This document shows, piece by piece, positions 48,518 to 63,600 of a stretch of 64,000 nt of DNA; position 1 is the stretch's first letter; every line of letters starts with the position of its first letter. The position numbers were made by a program, and so were the translations under genes. A model generated the notes under the pieces. The model worked only from the letters and a program-made list of their open reading frames with translations. It had not been told where the DNA came from and did no database searches. This DNA comes from Acanthornis magna (Eukaryota; Chordata; Aves; Passeriformes; Acanthizidae). Location: assembly GCA_036785705.1 (NCBI GenBank), contig JAWUZG010000970.1:2390501-2454500 (forward strand), read 5' to 3'.

Positions 48518-51500
48518 GGCTGGAGAGGATTTCACATAATGTCATGTCTTCTAATACTAACAATTAAGGAACTTACGGGATACAAATAGATATAATCAAT
48601 ATGAAAATAAGCATCCCAGAACTTCCCAAAAGTCATTATTAAGCCTCCACATGTGTTACTTCAGCTAGTTTATTCAGAGAGACTCTGAGGTAGGAGCCAA
48701 AGGTCGTAAAATGTCCCTTTGCTCTCCTTGGTTAATGGTAGGCTCTGGCCAATAGAACTCCCTGATTTATTGACAATATCAATATTCCAGTGTCCTGAAA
48801 TACAGAAGGTAATGAAGTGTTAAACAACTCTGCACAGCAGTAGGTGATAATGTATGATGAGAGACATGTTCCTACTGGGAATATCCATGCACTGGTCTTT
48901 TACAGCAGCTGGAGAGCAATTTCCTATTCTTTTGTCTCACTTTGATGTCAAAATAATTATTAAGCAACTAAGTATTCCCATTTGGCAAATGATCTTTATA
49001 GGAAGTCTGCCCACAAATGTAAAAGGGTGAGAGTGAATGACAAATATGTATACCTTGCACCAGTTTATGCAGATTTGCTAAAATACCAGCAGAAGCTCAC
49101 AAAAAAAGAAACTGTAAATGGTCAATTAACAATCCTGTCACAAAGAAGAATGTGTATGTGTCTGTGAAGTGTGAATAATTTTTAGAAGTGACCCACTCCA
49201 CACGAGCCTTCATAACAGCTTAATGTGGTTTAACAAGAAAGACACCATCGTTTAATGTCCTCCTTTGGTATTACTGACCAGTTACTAATTGGTACTGAAA
49301 GAACACATTGCATCTGTCAACCTTTATTCAAGGGTCTAGGTACTAACTTTATGAAATGCAGTGATGTGTTTTGTCTGGTTTATGTGCACTTTTGTTCTTG
49401 TAGAAGTAATGCACTGAAGTGTTTTCCTCCTGGGCACAGTATAAAGACAACCATAAATGTTCTGTACAAGTGATTCCCACTTGTTTCTTAATGAATTGTT
49501 CACAGGAATAAGACACATGGGCACTAAAGATGAAATATAGCACAGAACCCAAATAAATAGACTCCCTGCTTGTACCAGAGTGCAGTTCTGCTGTTGGCAC
49601 CCAACATTGCTGGAAGCAGATGTGTTGAGCAGCACAGTGCAGGGATGCAGTGAGAGTTCTGAACAGTATTATTAACTCATCCTATTGGTTTGGTCTTGGA
49701 AGCCAGAAAGTGACAGTAGCAGCCCTGGAGCAGTGCAAGGTGAAGGCTCACTTCAGAAAGCTGATCCCAGTGAGATGCAGAGCAATGGCAGTGGTTTTCA
49801 TGTGCCACAGGCAGATTGAGAAACCACAGCCCAAAACTGCGCTGGTGCTACATGGTGTTCTAAAGCAAGCAGCTGTGTGTCTTGTCTCTCTGACAGAAAC
49901 TGGTTTTTCCTTTTTCTCTTTGCAAATGTAAAAGCACTCACCAGTATTTTTGTGTCTCTGTTCTGCAGTTTGAGAAAATGGTTCTCCTTCTCAGCTGCAG
50001 ATTCCCCCAGCACACCTATGTATGTCAAGACACTTTTACACATTATTTTAAGGTAAAGATTTGAGTGTACATGAATACCAAGATCAATGTGTGATAACTT
50101 GTCTGGGCTTATTGGAGCCAAAAGACTTTATTAGAAGTAATTCAGTCAAAATCTCAGTCCAGTTAGAACATTTCCATAATATCCATCTAAAGTTCTTTTA
50201 AAATATATGTTTGCTTAGATTGTGGTTATTTGAGATGGTGGGAAACACTGCAAAAGTTTTAAGTGAATGGTTCTTAGTGCTATTTCATTTCTCTTGTAGC
50301 AGACCACGTACATACCTCTCTCTCTTCAGTGGCAGTAATTTCCCTATCTACTGCTATTTTTCAAAATCCTGACTTGACTATACTGAATAGGAGATGCCAG
50401 ATGAATAGGAGGGCATCAGAGTCTCAGGAGCAACAAAGTTTGCTTCTGGAAAGGTGAAAACATACTGCAGGCTTTGTCTAAGGAAATTTAAGCTATTTTT
50501 AAAATGAAAAGCCAGTCGACTGAAATGAATGGGTGAACAGTGACTAGCAAATATCTGTATTTAGTGCTGTTTATGCTGTAAGACCCATTTTAATTTGATC
50601 AGTGCATAGTAGAAAGAAAAAGAATTTTAATTTTCTAATGTTATTTTTCTCATTGCAATTTTCAGTTTTACAATTTTTAATAATCAAATAAAATTCATCC
50701 TTTTTTTGCCTTGATCCCTTTATTATGGATGCTGTCCTGTTTTTGAAGCAAACAGGAATGTTCTTGTCTAGAAATTATTTTCTCATGTATTTTTTTCTGT
50801 CCAAAAAAAATCTGCCTGACAAGACCAGATTGTTGGATAGCTGTGATACTCAGGTATGCAATTTGAGCTATTCTGGGAGTGGCAGCTAAAAGGAGTTTGA
50901 ACAACAATGCTTGTTAGAGATGAGTCCTCATGGCTATGAGTAAACCAGCTGAGAAATCCCAAAAGCAAGTAAATCATTCACAAAATTCAATGAAGTGTGT
51001 GAATGGGCTGGCTGAATTATCTTGTTTTTATTAATAGATGCTCTTAATGGGCTCCTGAGCTACCTTAGATATGAACCACAGCTCTGGAAGAAAGAGTCAG
51101 CAAAGCCTCCTTGTCTAATGCAATCAGAAGCAATTCAGTTCCAGGAGGATATTAAATAGGGGAGAAAGATGGGATGGCAATGTCTCATCAGCTACTGCTG
51201 GTAAGAAATCAAGGACTGGAAAACTCAGTAAGAAGTCATTTTCCTATAATGTACAACAGCATGTTGATCCACCCTCTTGAAAAGAATGAAGTTACAGTAA
51301 GTTCAAATTAATATAAATAAGAAAGAATCAAAGATGTATGTATTGACTCTTGAAGACTTTTCCTCCCTGTAGAATATTGATAGTGGTATACAACTTTTCC
51401 TAATAGAACACTAGTTTTGTCTTACTGAATCCTGCTTGCACCTTTAAAAGAAAGTATGATTTCTTGGGTCTGAAGAGAGTTTGCATGGATAGTGTGATTC

Positions 51501-53186
51501 ATCAAATCTGCCAAGATATTCTCCTCATTTACATGCATGAGAAAATAAAAATTAACCAAAAAAAGGAGATTTTTGGTTACTTCTCTCCCCCATCAAAGTC
51601 TGACAATGTTATATGCTCCTTCAGCTGCAGAACTGTAATAATTGGACAACAATATCACAAATCTTATAGTGAAAGGGAGAATGGAGAAAACCATTTCTTC
51701 CTGTTGTGCCAGCCTCTGTTTTCAGCTTCAGCCTCTAGCATTGCAAAATCTACCATCAATGACCTACTGAGAGGCTAGAGACCCTTTCCAGATACAAGAA
51801 TCAGTATAGCGCTGCTTCTTAGGGAGATCAAATTATGGAGAGTCATCAAGACATGACGTGTGCCAGAACCATGGTCCCTAGGCCACCACACACACTTCTT
51901 TCTATTTCAGGGCATGTTCTTGCTGTCCCAAGTTTCACTGTGTTTTTCTTTTGCCCTGTGTTCATCATGTCCCTGTTTTTCCATTTTTCTTCACTATTCA
52001 CGCTGCTTATGCTGTGCCTTCCCTTAATATCTGCAAACCAGGTCTCTGACCTTCTCTCATTTGTATCTCCTCTCATTCCTAGAAATTTTGAAAATGAGCA
52101 TCGGGTGGTTACATCTTGACAGCAAAAGCTGGGGTCATTCACACTAAGAACTATCCCTAAAACCTGGGGTGTGTGAAAGTGAGAATAATTATATTCAAAG
52201 TTAGTCCCATATATCCAGGCTGACAAAACCTGAAATGCCAGCAAAACATTGCCACCTCTTGCTATATTGTGTAGTTATTTAATTGCTCAGTAATAACTCT
52301 GTGATCATTTCTGTATCCATAGCTCAGGGAGAAATCTCACTATTCGTAGGTGATGCCCTGTGATTGTTCAGTGTGTGAGGAGATACAAAAGAAGAATAAA
52401 CTTACACCTCAGCTTTCCTTAATAGAGAGGAACATGCAGTGTTCTCTTTTCCTGGGATCTCGGGGAAATTTCATAGACAGTTGTCACTCCCTGACAAATC
52501 CTCTTCATACTACAGTTAGTAATAAACCTTTCAGTCAAACAAAAATTTCTGTTCCTATTGATGAGTATAATTTCATTTATTTTCCTGTGTATTACAATCA
52601 ATAACAGGAAATCTCCATTTTATACTATATCCAGTGGAATAATACTGGAACACTTTGATTCTTAATCAATTATAATTGTCAAAAATTAACTCACTACAGA
52701 ACAATCAGCTCCAGACCAAGTTATCCCACAATGTTTAAAAACAGCTGGTGAAAACTGAAATGTAATCTGTGACTTACTCACATATAAGTTTGTAATCAGA
52801 ATCTACCTTATAGATTGATACCAAAAACATAACACTCATGGCAGAAAAAGAATAAAAACCAATTAATTCTCTTTTCAAATTATTTGGGGGCAAATCACAA
52901 GGATGTTTACTTTTTATATGATGACCATTTTCATATTTTTTAATTTGTATTTAAATATGACATGAATTATTTTTTAAGGGAAATTCAAAGATAACCAAAA
53001 GAGAAAAGCCCTAATTTCTGGATACATTTATGATCCCAGGCAAAAGACTGCCAAATTCTACAAGCAAGAATACTGCTGTCTGCCTTTACAGAGTCTCAGG
53101 GGCAGAATTTGCTTTCCTGCCATGAGCTATCAATCTGCTTTCTAAATGTATTTTCTATAAAAAGTATTTTCATGATCATGATGGAA

Positions 53187-53288
53187 TGTATATGTGTGTG
53201 TGTGTGTGTGTATATACATATATGTATATAGAGTATGTATGTATATATATATAGAGTATGTATATATACATATATATATATATAGAGT
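53187..53288. repeat. Compound (TG)n(TA)n microsatellite with tagagta interruptions
   Basis: Begins with about ten TG units, then tatatacata and tatgtatata, with three tagagta interruptions spaced 26-44 bp apart. It is almost entirely alternating pyrimidine-purine. The minus-strand frame at 53096-53389 is translation of this repeat and not a gene. Confidence 0.95.
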
Positions 53289-55243
53289 ACAAAATTAAGT
53301 GCAATAGGGAAAGATTTTTGAGGAAAAGACATAGCTGTAAAAGTCTGTTGTTTCGTTTTAATTGAATGCTTCAGTTTCTGTGAAAACATTTCAAATATAT
53401 GCTAGATAACAATATGACTTCAAAAGGATAACATGTGGGAGGAAAGAAAAGTCCTACAAGTAAACAGATCGTTTTGCTAAGTGTGTATTCCCCACTCCTC
53501 TGTGGTGTCTTTGGTGGGGTAGTCACTGTATTCAATTTCCTAAAGCAATTAAATTTACAAAGACCCCCAAGAGCGAGACGAATGACTGAGATTATATTAA
53601 GCTTTGTGTTTGATATGTGGGAAGTTACTCAAAGCTGCAAGGAAGAAAAACATGTAGAAGTGGCTTTGTTGTTGTTGCATTTGTTACATTGCCAAAATTT
53701 GAGTTTACTGAGGACTACAGTTCAGTTTGCAAACTAAAGTGATGTCTTATTTGATCTAAAACAGGATCATACTCTAATCAGTTCAAAAGAAAATACAAGT
53801 CATTTTTATATAACTGTGAAGATGCAAAGAGATTTTAGCTTTACAAATAGTGCTTCTGAAAACAAATTTTCAGTTGATATGGTTTTCTTGGTAGCAATTG
53901 ACTAAGAACTTTTGAAACAGTAGAAATCAAGCCTGTTGAAATCAATCACTCCTTGGTTAAAGATGCTTTAAGTTAAAATATACTTAAATTGTAGTAACTT
54001 CCAATTTAATACACTTTAAAATATGCAGGTGACATTATGTTACAGAAACTAGTCATGGAAAGACATAACTGTGAGAAACCACTCAGAAAATTCTGAAGTA
54101 GATCTTACCATCTTCTAGAGAACTTGTATGTAAACATTTTTTGGCAACTCAAAAAAACCCACCAAACCAACAATGAAACAACCCTGGCAAGCACATAACA
54201 GTAATTAGAATTACTTTAAAAAATAGGTAAAGGAAAAGAAAAAGAGACATGACAATCTTATTTAGAATATTTTGTTCGTTATCTTTAGCTTCAGTTCACA
54301 TGCTACTCGCTTAATTGTATCACTGAGATAGCTCGATTATGAAAATACACTCCTTAATCCTACTTTTAACATAGAGAGGGACCTCCAGAAAGATGTTAAT
54401 TTTTATTTAGGAATATCCTGTATTTCCCTATGGACTGCCTGTGTCTTTCCATTGATTAGAGAATGCTGAAGTATGGTCCTAACTTTAGAGAGGTACATAT
54501 GTATGTGAGGTTAAATGAAATTGTATCCAATTCCAAAATACTGAAGTGGTAGCTCAGAGTGAAGCCACACTGAGGAAGCTGGGCAGCAAGGGAAAAAATC
54601 TTGCACCTAAAGAAAGGGTTCAAAGTGTTATGTGGTTTAAGAGAAAAGTAAGTAAGAGTGTATATGGTAAATGCACATAGGAAAATAACACAGGAAACAA
54701 GATGGAGCCTTTTGTTCTTCCTATCAATAACAGGAACAAGGAAATATTCTGTGAAATTGTAGGATAATAAACGCAAAACTCATGAACAGGAAAAAAATCA
54801 CTCAGTCCATAATCACAATCCTAATTAGAGGCAGGAGCAGCAAAGTCAGTTTTTGTGGGCATGAGTCATATTATTTCAAGTAAATAATAAAACCACTGAA
54901 TGCTTGGTCTGTAAATATAAATCCTGTCCTTTTTTTTTTTTAACAACTCTCTATGCTTAAATGCATCCTAATTTTATTAGAAATGTCTCTTCCTTATATA
55001 AAGCCTAATCATTCAAAATATTATCTAGACTCAACCCCTGCTGCTGATTTTAATTTTTTTAAACTGTACTGCTCATAGACTGCTGCTTTCTATTTCAGAA
55101 ACTTTCCGACCTTTCAGAAACCTCCCCTATAATGAGAAACTGACACTATTTAGCTTCTTTTTCCTTTGTTGGATTATTTTCTAGGTCATGAAGCTACACA
55201 TTAAGTGTTACTGATAAGCACCACTGCTAGAGCTAAATGAGAT

Positions 55244-55440
55244 ATGAACATAAGAATATAAGAAAGGTCACCCTGATTCAAACCAGTCACCTACTTGTCT
55301 TACAGTGACAAGTACCTGTTGCTTAGTAAGGAGTTCAAGAACAGGGTATGTATGCCCCTGGTATTTCTTCTTGGAAGGAAACTGTGTGTTCCTGGAGCTT
55401 TGCTTGAGTGTTGTTTTCCAATTCCTATTACAATTTCGAC
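55244..55440 (-). mobile_element. Old CR1-like LINE tail, antisense
   Basis: gaacataagaatataagaaa, then ggtcaccctgattcaaacca, then a cagtgacaagtacctg block and agaacaggg follow the order of the reverse complement of a CR1-like 3' end common in turtles, crocodilians and birds (tail unit TTCTTATGTTC). It is diverged and truncated. Confidence 0.5.
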
Positions 55441-57259
55441 TAGCCTGCAGGTTTTGAAAGTGCTTCAGTAGTAGTTAAATGGGATTGACTTCTTTCTCCA
55501 TAGCATGTAGTCTAGAGAATATAAAAAAAAAATTAATTATTTACTTCCACTGAAACACATTTGGGCCTCTTCCTCTTTCCTCTCTCCCAGAGCCTACAAA
55601 TCATTATAAACATACTTCCATTGATACAACTGAAAAGTAAATATGATTTTAGGAATAGTGCCCCATATTAATACCATCAGCTAAATAATGATAAACCTAT
55701 TTATATGAAAAGAGAGGAAAATTTAATCTACCATAATTTATTATGTGAGAGAAAAAAATCACATTTACTCAAGAGAAAAATAAGAAACAGATGTTTACAA
55801 TATTTCTTGTAGATCTACCACCACTGATAATCAAGAGTATTCAATCTTATCTAAAGACTATAAATACCAGAATAAATTAAGAGATGACATGACAAGCAAT
55901 TTGATTCACCCTTAAATTTAGTGATCAGCCTATAGTAAAGGAGGCAGTGCCCTTATGAACTATGTTTTATAACTAATAATTATTCCAAATTAATTAAATA
56001 ACACAATTGGATTCTTTGATGTAGAATGGAGATATGTTTTTATCTCACACTACTTACACTTTGATGTCTGATTTTTAATGCCACTAAGGTTGTGTATAAT
56101 GACTCTCCCAAAGTGATACAACATACACATTGGGACATCATTGTTTCTCTTAGCAATTTGATATATCCATGCCTCTAGGGGCAGAAAATCAAATTGTGAC
56201 CTTTGATTAACAAATATGTCATCCTTGAGGTTCAAGAAGACTTTGCTGAAGAGTGAGAACTTTAATATGTGGCTGGTATTCACATCTCTATGGGACAAGA
56301 GTTTATTGTGCATTAAATATCTTGTGCTTGCTTAGTTGATTGCTTTAGAAGGTATCTGTTACCTCAACATGGCCATGGTTATTGTCACCCCTGCTCTGAC
56401 ATCGAGGAGTGGCATAAAGACAGTTATTGCAAGGTCACCTTCACAGAACATGATGATGCAAGGTGATACAAACTGATTTAGAATAAACCAAGATTTACTA
56501 CCTGACCTAACAGGTGGACATCATAGTTGTTGTACAATGGAACAGGGAAATAAAAACTTGTAGCTTGTGTGGTTTCTTTCAGATAGAGAATACTGCACTG
56601 TTGAAGTGGCATTCTCCCTGTCTCTCTGCCTCTCTCAAACCAGTAGTTAAAAAAGAAAGTAAAACCATACACATAAAAGTAGATTAAGGAGATTTTAAAC
56701 TTCTTTAAGAGGAGAAAGAAGTAAAGCACATGGAATATTGAGATCTTAGTTTCAAATGTTTTAAAATTACTTTACTGAATCTCAACAAGGAACATACCAG
56801 CTGTAGTTCTCAGTGATTCCTCTTTTCACAGTAAAAGTTAAATGAAATATAAATAAGCAGAAGTAAAAATGAAAAGTTTAATCATGCTCTGTTTCCTACT
56901 CTGTCTTGATATGAATATCAAGAACAGTAAGTCTATAAATTTATCTGGATCTCTAAAATAATGTTTGATGCTTGCTTTGATAGACACCTAATTCCTTGAG
57001 GAGTCAGAGAAGGAAAAGTTAAAGCAAGATATTTATGAGACAGGAGGCACAGCGAAAAGCAGAATTTTGTTGATTCCCAAGTGTGATCCTTGTTTCCCAC
57101 TCTTGGAGGGAATATGCTTAGGACATGTGAATATTTACCTCAACTTCATACAGAAACATCATTCTCTTGGTGTTCAGCTTGTCAAGGTGCTAAGCTATTT
57201 TTTGTAGACTGCAAGGATCTGTGGGGACAACTGTTGAAAAAGCAGGGAGAGAATCAGGC
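55441..57259. other. Intergenic, no supported gene
   Basis: AT-rich, with short unconvincing minus-strand frames at 56050-56313 and 56478-56729 and no splice-bounded exon. Confidence 0.6.
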
Positions 57260-57635
57260 TGGAGGAAGACCAGAAGAGGAATGCCTCAATCTTATATTTT
57301 GCAGTCCATCTTGTTTAATCTTTTCATCAGCACTTTTGGCATCCACAACTGATTGTTGATGATGCAAAGTTTGGAGTCACCATCCATATAGAGGAAGATT
57401 GTATTGAAAGGAAATGGTGACAGTGAGGACTCAAGTAGTTTTAACATAATGAAATTGCACACTATGAAAAGAAAGTTCATGCAATAATAGTACAATACTC
57501 AATTAGCTAGAAGTCCATTCATTGGAATCAATGGAAAAGAGCAGGACTTGGATATATTACTGGATTTCAGGGTGAGTCTTGTGATCAGTTCTGGGATGTG
57601 GCCATTGAAAACAAATACCATTCTCTTTTGCTGCA
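57260..57635 (+). mobile_element. Old CR1-family LINE fragment, RT region, sense
   Basis: agaccagaagaggaatgcct, then agtccatcttgtttaatctt and ttcatcagcac correspond to the RT region encoding a PQGS...LFNLFIS block. They are followed by gttgatgatgcaaag (the ADD-type catalytic region) and, after about 190 bp, agcaggacttggatat with ggatttcagggtgagtct. The latter fit the downstream KDLG.....D block. Many substitutions and stops show an ancient copy. Confidence 0.65.
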
Positions 57636-60600
57636 GGCCGTATTTTTGTGTTGAGGAAGTATTGTTGCCAGCCTACAAAGCTTAGTAGAGCTTCACTTGT
57701 GTGTGTCCTGGTTGCCTCTGTTCAAGAAGGATTAATTAAAACTTCTTTTCAAGTGTATGATTTCTTTTAGAGGGTAAAAAACAACAGAAGAAGAAACAAT
57801 GTTAAAGGACAATGCTCACACAAGAATAAATAAGTTGTGAACTTTCTGAATAAATTTAGGCTAGAAATTATATTAATATGCTTAACCAGCAGAAAGTATT
57901 TGAGATAAGGTCTTTCAAGACAGTATGTGGTAAATACATGCAGGAAATACGCCACGTGGTGCCTGTAATCCCAGGAGATTGGATTTAGCGACCACGGCAG
58001 TCCTCACAGTCTTACCTTTCTGTATCTCTCTTCAGTATTACCTGCATTACCATGAATTTTTCTTCACATTTTAAGACAAGAGTACAGTCCATAAAGCTTG
58101 ATGATGTTTTGAACCAAGATTAAACCAGTGAGGGTCTTTCAGAACAAGTACCTCTGATTTCAGCATCACCTCCCTTCAGCACTGCAGTGGACTGAAAGCA
58201 GAAATGGCTTATCAAAAGGTCCAGCAAGGAAATAGAAGGAAAACAGCAAGAATGTGTACCCAGGGACCAAGTGATAGGATTGAATCCTTAGCCCAGGAAC
58301 AAAATTTCCAGCACCTCCCAAGACTGGATGCATGCCTGTGTCATCATATCAGTGTCAACAAGGTGGTACAACACTTAAAATTCAGAAAAGTTTTCCAAAT
58401 TATGTGCTTTCTATGTGGATTCTTATTTTCATGTAGGAGATGAAATTAATACTTCTTCTCTGCACTGTTCAGCTTATTTTTCTGTATTTCCAATAGTGTT
58501 ACTTTGTAGGAAACACCGGTTTAAAATACGGCAGTCTGACAAAGCCTGGATCCACTGCTTTATTTTATTTGTGAAGCTTCATGAGAGTAATGTTCTCATC
58601 ATTTTCTTTCTTGTTTTCACTTTAAAGTTATCATGTTTTGATTCTAAATAATATTCTTGAAAATTCAGTAATAATATTTCTGATCAAGGCTTCCAGATGC
58701 CAAAAGTTTGTCATAGCAGACTGATGTAGTTAATTATTAAATATAATAGTGTTAAATTATTTTGCATGTTTGGACAACATCACTCTTCTGGTTTGTTTAC
58801 TTATTCATTTACTGACCTTAGTGAGTTTATGGCTGCTATTTTAGTAATGTGGAAGTGCATGCCATGTATACTCTGCACCTTGCGGCCTTTGGAGCCTCAG
58901 TGAGATAAGCAGCAATCCACTTCAGATTCCCTCAATTCAAAGTGGAGTGCCCTTTGACTTCAAAGAATCTCTGTCACTTTTTACACCAGTAGCAAGAGAC
59001 AATCTCTTCCCATTCTGCTTCACTACTGTCCAATGGACTGCAAAATGAGTACTGCATTCCTGTTACATTGACATTTGAAATAGCACCTGCAAACTTCTCC
59101 AAATTGATTGTAACTTTTAGTACAGATGTGTGTACTAATAAAAAAACGGTTTTTAATGATCCAAATTAGTGGAAAACTAGTTTTCTTTTTCTTCTTATCT
59201 TTCTCAAAAATTGAAGTTTCAGCAATTGCTTTTGCTTCAGCACAGAAAAAAAAAATCAGAACCATGTTAAAATCTTCCGAGTCATGATCAGGGCATTCAC
59301 CTGAAATATGTGACATTCAAGGTTATGTATTTGCATTAAACTAGGCAGATTATTGACATTATTGTCAATAATTGTAAAAAATATTAAGTTTTTCTCTCCT
59401 CTGTGGCTTTAGTCAGGAATACCATTCTGATCATGCAAAAACTTCCAAAAAAAAAGATTCATAAAAATATGTATGTTCTGCTTAAATGTCTGAATTTTAG
59501 TAAACGAATTATCTAAAAAAAATCCCCACTACATCTAATGCCACATTCTTAAATAGCAACAGTTTTTAAAGGGTGTATCAACAACAAGGTTGTACCGCCT
59601 GCCATTTATATCCTTTTTTTGTTGATAAAATTTCTACAATCAATACCTTAATAAATTGTTTTGGCAGATTTTTTTTGCATTGTAATTAATTAAGTTATTT
59701 GACTCTTCGGTTTATGTGATGTAAGTTCAAAGTAATTGCTAATTATTACAAGATTATTGCTGCACCTCAGCCAAGGTTCACTTTTTCCTTTATCACAATT
59801 TAGATAAAGAAAAAGAGCTCAAAATTTTGTACTCACGAAATCTCAACTGCCTTGTAGCTATATTTCAGAGGAAAACTCCTTTATGTGCAACGACAGAGGA
59901 GAGGCTTAGGTTGGGCATTTTGACATTGGGAAGCATCCTGAAAGTAGGAACACCTTAAACTATCATCAGATCCAGATGCTTAAGGAAGCCCTGTCCCCAC
60001 AGGTTACTTGAGTGCCCTGAAACCCAGGCAGACCACAGGGTCACTCCTTCTGCTGGAATTAGCTTTGGACTGCAACAGGGAGGTAAATTCATTCGTGTTG
60101 CTGTGTTTCCACATCCTGGTTAAACTGTCCATGTCCACGCCATGGCCTGCCAATTGAAACACGTCTGAAACACTGCAGGGCAGCAGCTGCTGCCTGCTGA
60201 GCAGACCTCAGCACGTGGAGGACCTCAATTCATGGAGGGCAGGGACAGCAGCACACACTTAGAGGAGGCTGGTGGGGTGCATCCACCTGCAGGTTTCATG
60301 GGTGATTTTGAACAATCAATCTGTGTGCCTGCCAAAACAGGAGCACTGGGGAAGGTGTGTTGAATCTGGAGCTGCTTTAGATGGAATCAGCTGAACTTTT
60401 TCATGTGAACATGCACATTTAGCTAGGCAGGGGAGGCATGAATGATGGATTTCACAGAGGCATGGTAATGGAGAATCAGGGAAAGGAAAGATTACCTCTC
60501 CATGGGCCAGCCTAAAAATAAGATCAAAAAACATCTTGAGCCTACATATAAACATAAAAAATAAGTGTAAAATCATCATGCCAGCAGTTGATATTATTCT

Positions 60601-63600
60601 GCTTAGCTGCCTTTGTTATTTGAGTCTCTGTTTTTCCTAAGAGATTAATCTGTTTTGCTTTTCCTCTCAGATTAAGCTACAGAAGGCTGAATACCTGTAC
60701 ACAGAAACAATTCTGAGATGCATAAAGGTTTATTATTATGATTTTAAAGGTTTGTCTTCCTTTTTTGCCCACTGGATCCCTAAAATCTGTGGTTATGGTT
60801 TCTGTTCCAGTCTTCCCCCAGCTTTTTTAGCATAGAGCAAAATTACAATTGATTTTTAAAGATCAGTAGATACAATCTCCCCTATGACTAAGAAGCCAGT
60901 AATCACTTGTGTCTTGAGTCTAGTATAAGCATTTGTGTTGGTCAGGTTGATGTGAGTACCTGGAAGGAGGATACGTGTGACAAATGACAAAGCTGAACTT
61001 GGAGGGCTAGAGAGAGAATCGTATCTTAAGTATTGAGGTGAAACATCATACACAAATTGCATTTTGAGTGTTCCTTAGGCCTTTCTATTAGGGATTTTTT
61101 TGTGAGTATTTACAGAAGATGTGCATGAAAACGAAGGAGAGCAGAGACATGGAGAACAAAGAAAAGGGAAATAGGAGTGGGACGCCAGTAACATGGGAAT
61201 TAGATGAGTACAAGAGCGAAAGTGTGGAAGACACAGACTGTCATAGGTGGAAATCTCTGTGTTTATCTTTGGCTAGCAGCAAGCCCAGAAGGGTCTTAAT
61301 AAACAATAGGAGAATTTTTCTTGAAATTGGACCTGAAAGAAAGAGTCATTTTAATATACATGGCATTTTATAATTCTTTTTTTTCTGAACATGTATGATA
61401 AAAATTATCAGGTGTCTGGTGATATGTAACAACATCTTTTCCTGTCCCATTCCCTTTTCACTGCTCATTGCACTGAGAGCTCACACAGATATAATCCCTT
61501 ATGGAGGGGAATCTTCCTAATGAAAGTCATAGGCTGTGTCAATGTTTGTCATTTGTACCATCCCACTCCTACTAGATCAGCTTCTAATCTAATATAAATG
61601 TGGGGTTTAATTAAAAATAATAATTGCAACAACAACACAGAGGAAAAATCTCACAATCTGCCTAAAATGTCTGCCAATTTCAAAAAGATTTGAGGCTAAA
61701 AATGAAGGTTTGGGTAAGAATGCCCTTTACTTACTGTCATTAAAGTCAGTCTTGTCTTGAAATGAGTAATTAAGAATTCAGCTAACTTTCTCTTCCACCA
61801 TACTTCCTAGCCAAATCTATTTCCAAATACCTCTCTGATTAATTCATCCTCACCCTAGTCTTCATTTTATTCTCTTAAACTGGTAGTAAAGTGTGTGGGC
61901 TGAATTTTTACCCTTCCTAATGTAATTTCAGAGGTTCATAATCATGATGTTGTTGCTCTGCAACAACACTTAGTCCAGCAGTATTTGCCCAATTCCTTGT
62001 AGCATAAACTTGTACAGCTGCACTCATTTCACTTGGAGAGTGGTTGGCAAAATGTTCAGCTGTTGAATCAGGTAAATTCAGTATAAATTCCTGTGGTTCT
62101 GCATTTATCTGCATATAAACCACATTAATTTTCACCAAATCCTACAGTTATTTTGGTACAATGCTATTCACAATAATTACTGTTCTATTTAACTATGTAT
62201 ACAGTTGGCATTCTGGCATAAAAATATGTACTGGAACTATATTCCATTCAAATCTTAACCTGCTTATGCATTTAATAGATATTAATATTAAAAGAGTGCA
62301 TTTCCCTGAGGAAAAACACGAGTGGTAACAAGTGATTTATGATGGTTTATGTTGCATCAGGACGTTTTTCACACTTCACTTGTCAAATCTTTGCTATTTA
62401 GATTTATTTCTTTCTTTTTCCTTTATGAGAGTTCTCAGTTTGACAGGGATATACTTCTTAATTTCATATCATCATAAACAGATTAGTGGCAAATGCTAAT
62501 ATTAAAAGTTATTTGTAACTTTTACATATAAATTAGCACAACTGAAATACTATGTATGCGTTCTGGAGAAAACTGATATAATTTAATTTTTTTTTAACTG
62601 AAATTGTCTTTTACCTCAGTTTTGAAAAAATCCCCAGGAAGTAATCTTTACAGGACACAGATCATGTGAAGGGTATATAAGATATTTTTATAACAGTTAT
62701 AGTATGGTACTCATAATTCTTTTCTCTAAGCCATTATTTACAGAATATTTCCAGAAATGACAATATTGGAGTTTAGTCAGTTGCCAAAAAGAAAAAAAAA
62801 AGACTCAGGACACAACACAACACCATTATTTTTACAGTAAGTTGAAATTTTCCTTGTGCAATCTTTCTGGAAGTCGGAAAATATCCACTGTTGTGTGATA
62901 TGATATCTTTATTGCAAACATAATACTCCACCAATGCTTTTTGTTACTGATACAGAGTCAGGTCATAGGAGATTACGTAAGGACTTTCATAAAGAACATA
63001 CAAGAAAATGCACTCTAATAATAAATACATATATGCAAATGTGTTCTTGTACGAGTACATATTTTGTACACGAGTTCGTGTATACTCAGTGAATGCTTGG
63101 TTTAGCACGTACCGACATACCTATAGGAGATTCATGATTGTCAGTCCCTTCCTTTGTCCTCTCTGTGTCCTACTGAGATATTAATGAATTACACAAGAAT
63201 TCCCTGATATCTACCAACTATCATATTTGATACCCTGCCAACTTAATAAAATTCCATAAACAGTCACAGATACACTTTGAACTATTAACTTGTTGTTCAA
63301 CAAAAATACAGTGTTGGCATTGTAAACCTTATTTTTAGAAGACGGTAATCACAGCTTTTTTTTTTCCCTAATTCCAGTTTACCTCTATCAGCAAACTCAG
63401 AATTGGCATGTAACTTTGGTTACTGTTGTCATGGGCAGAACATTGCCTAGAGGCCATCAGAGGCATGAGCTTCACTGCTGCTCCTCCAAGATTTTGCTTA
63501 TCTCTATAAAAGATCCACTAGAGAAGGCTTTCTCATTTTTCTAGCTCCACTGCAGGTATTCTTGATCTATGACACATTTAATAATAACCATCTGAACAAC

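Larger units (their letters stand above)
46633..55243. other. Intergenic, AT-rich, no supported gene
   Basis: Holds the poly(A) tract at 47014-47054, a perfect hairpin at 48491-48517 and the microsatellite at 53187-53288. The frames at 47537-48219, 49255-50121 and 51835-52244 overlap on opposite strands without domain similarity or paired splice signals. Confidence 0.6.

Noticed and set aside
53096..53389. 97-codon minus-strand frame with YIYIYVYIHT-like repeats
   Set aside because: Translation of the TG/TA microsatellite.
61917..62138. 73-codon minus-strand frame
   Set aside because: The composition looks protein-like, but there is no known motif and no supportive splice or promoter context.
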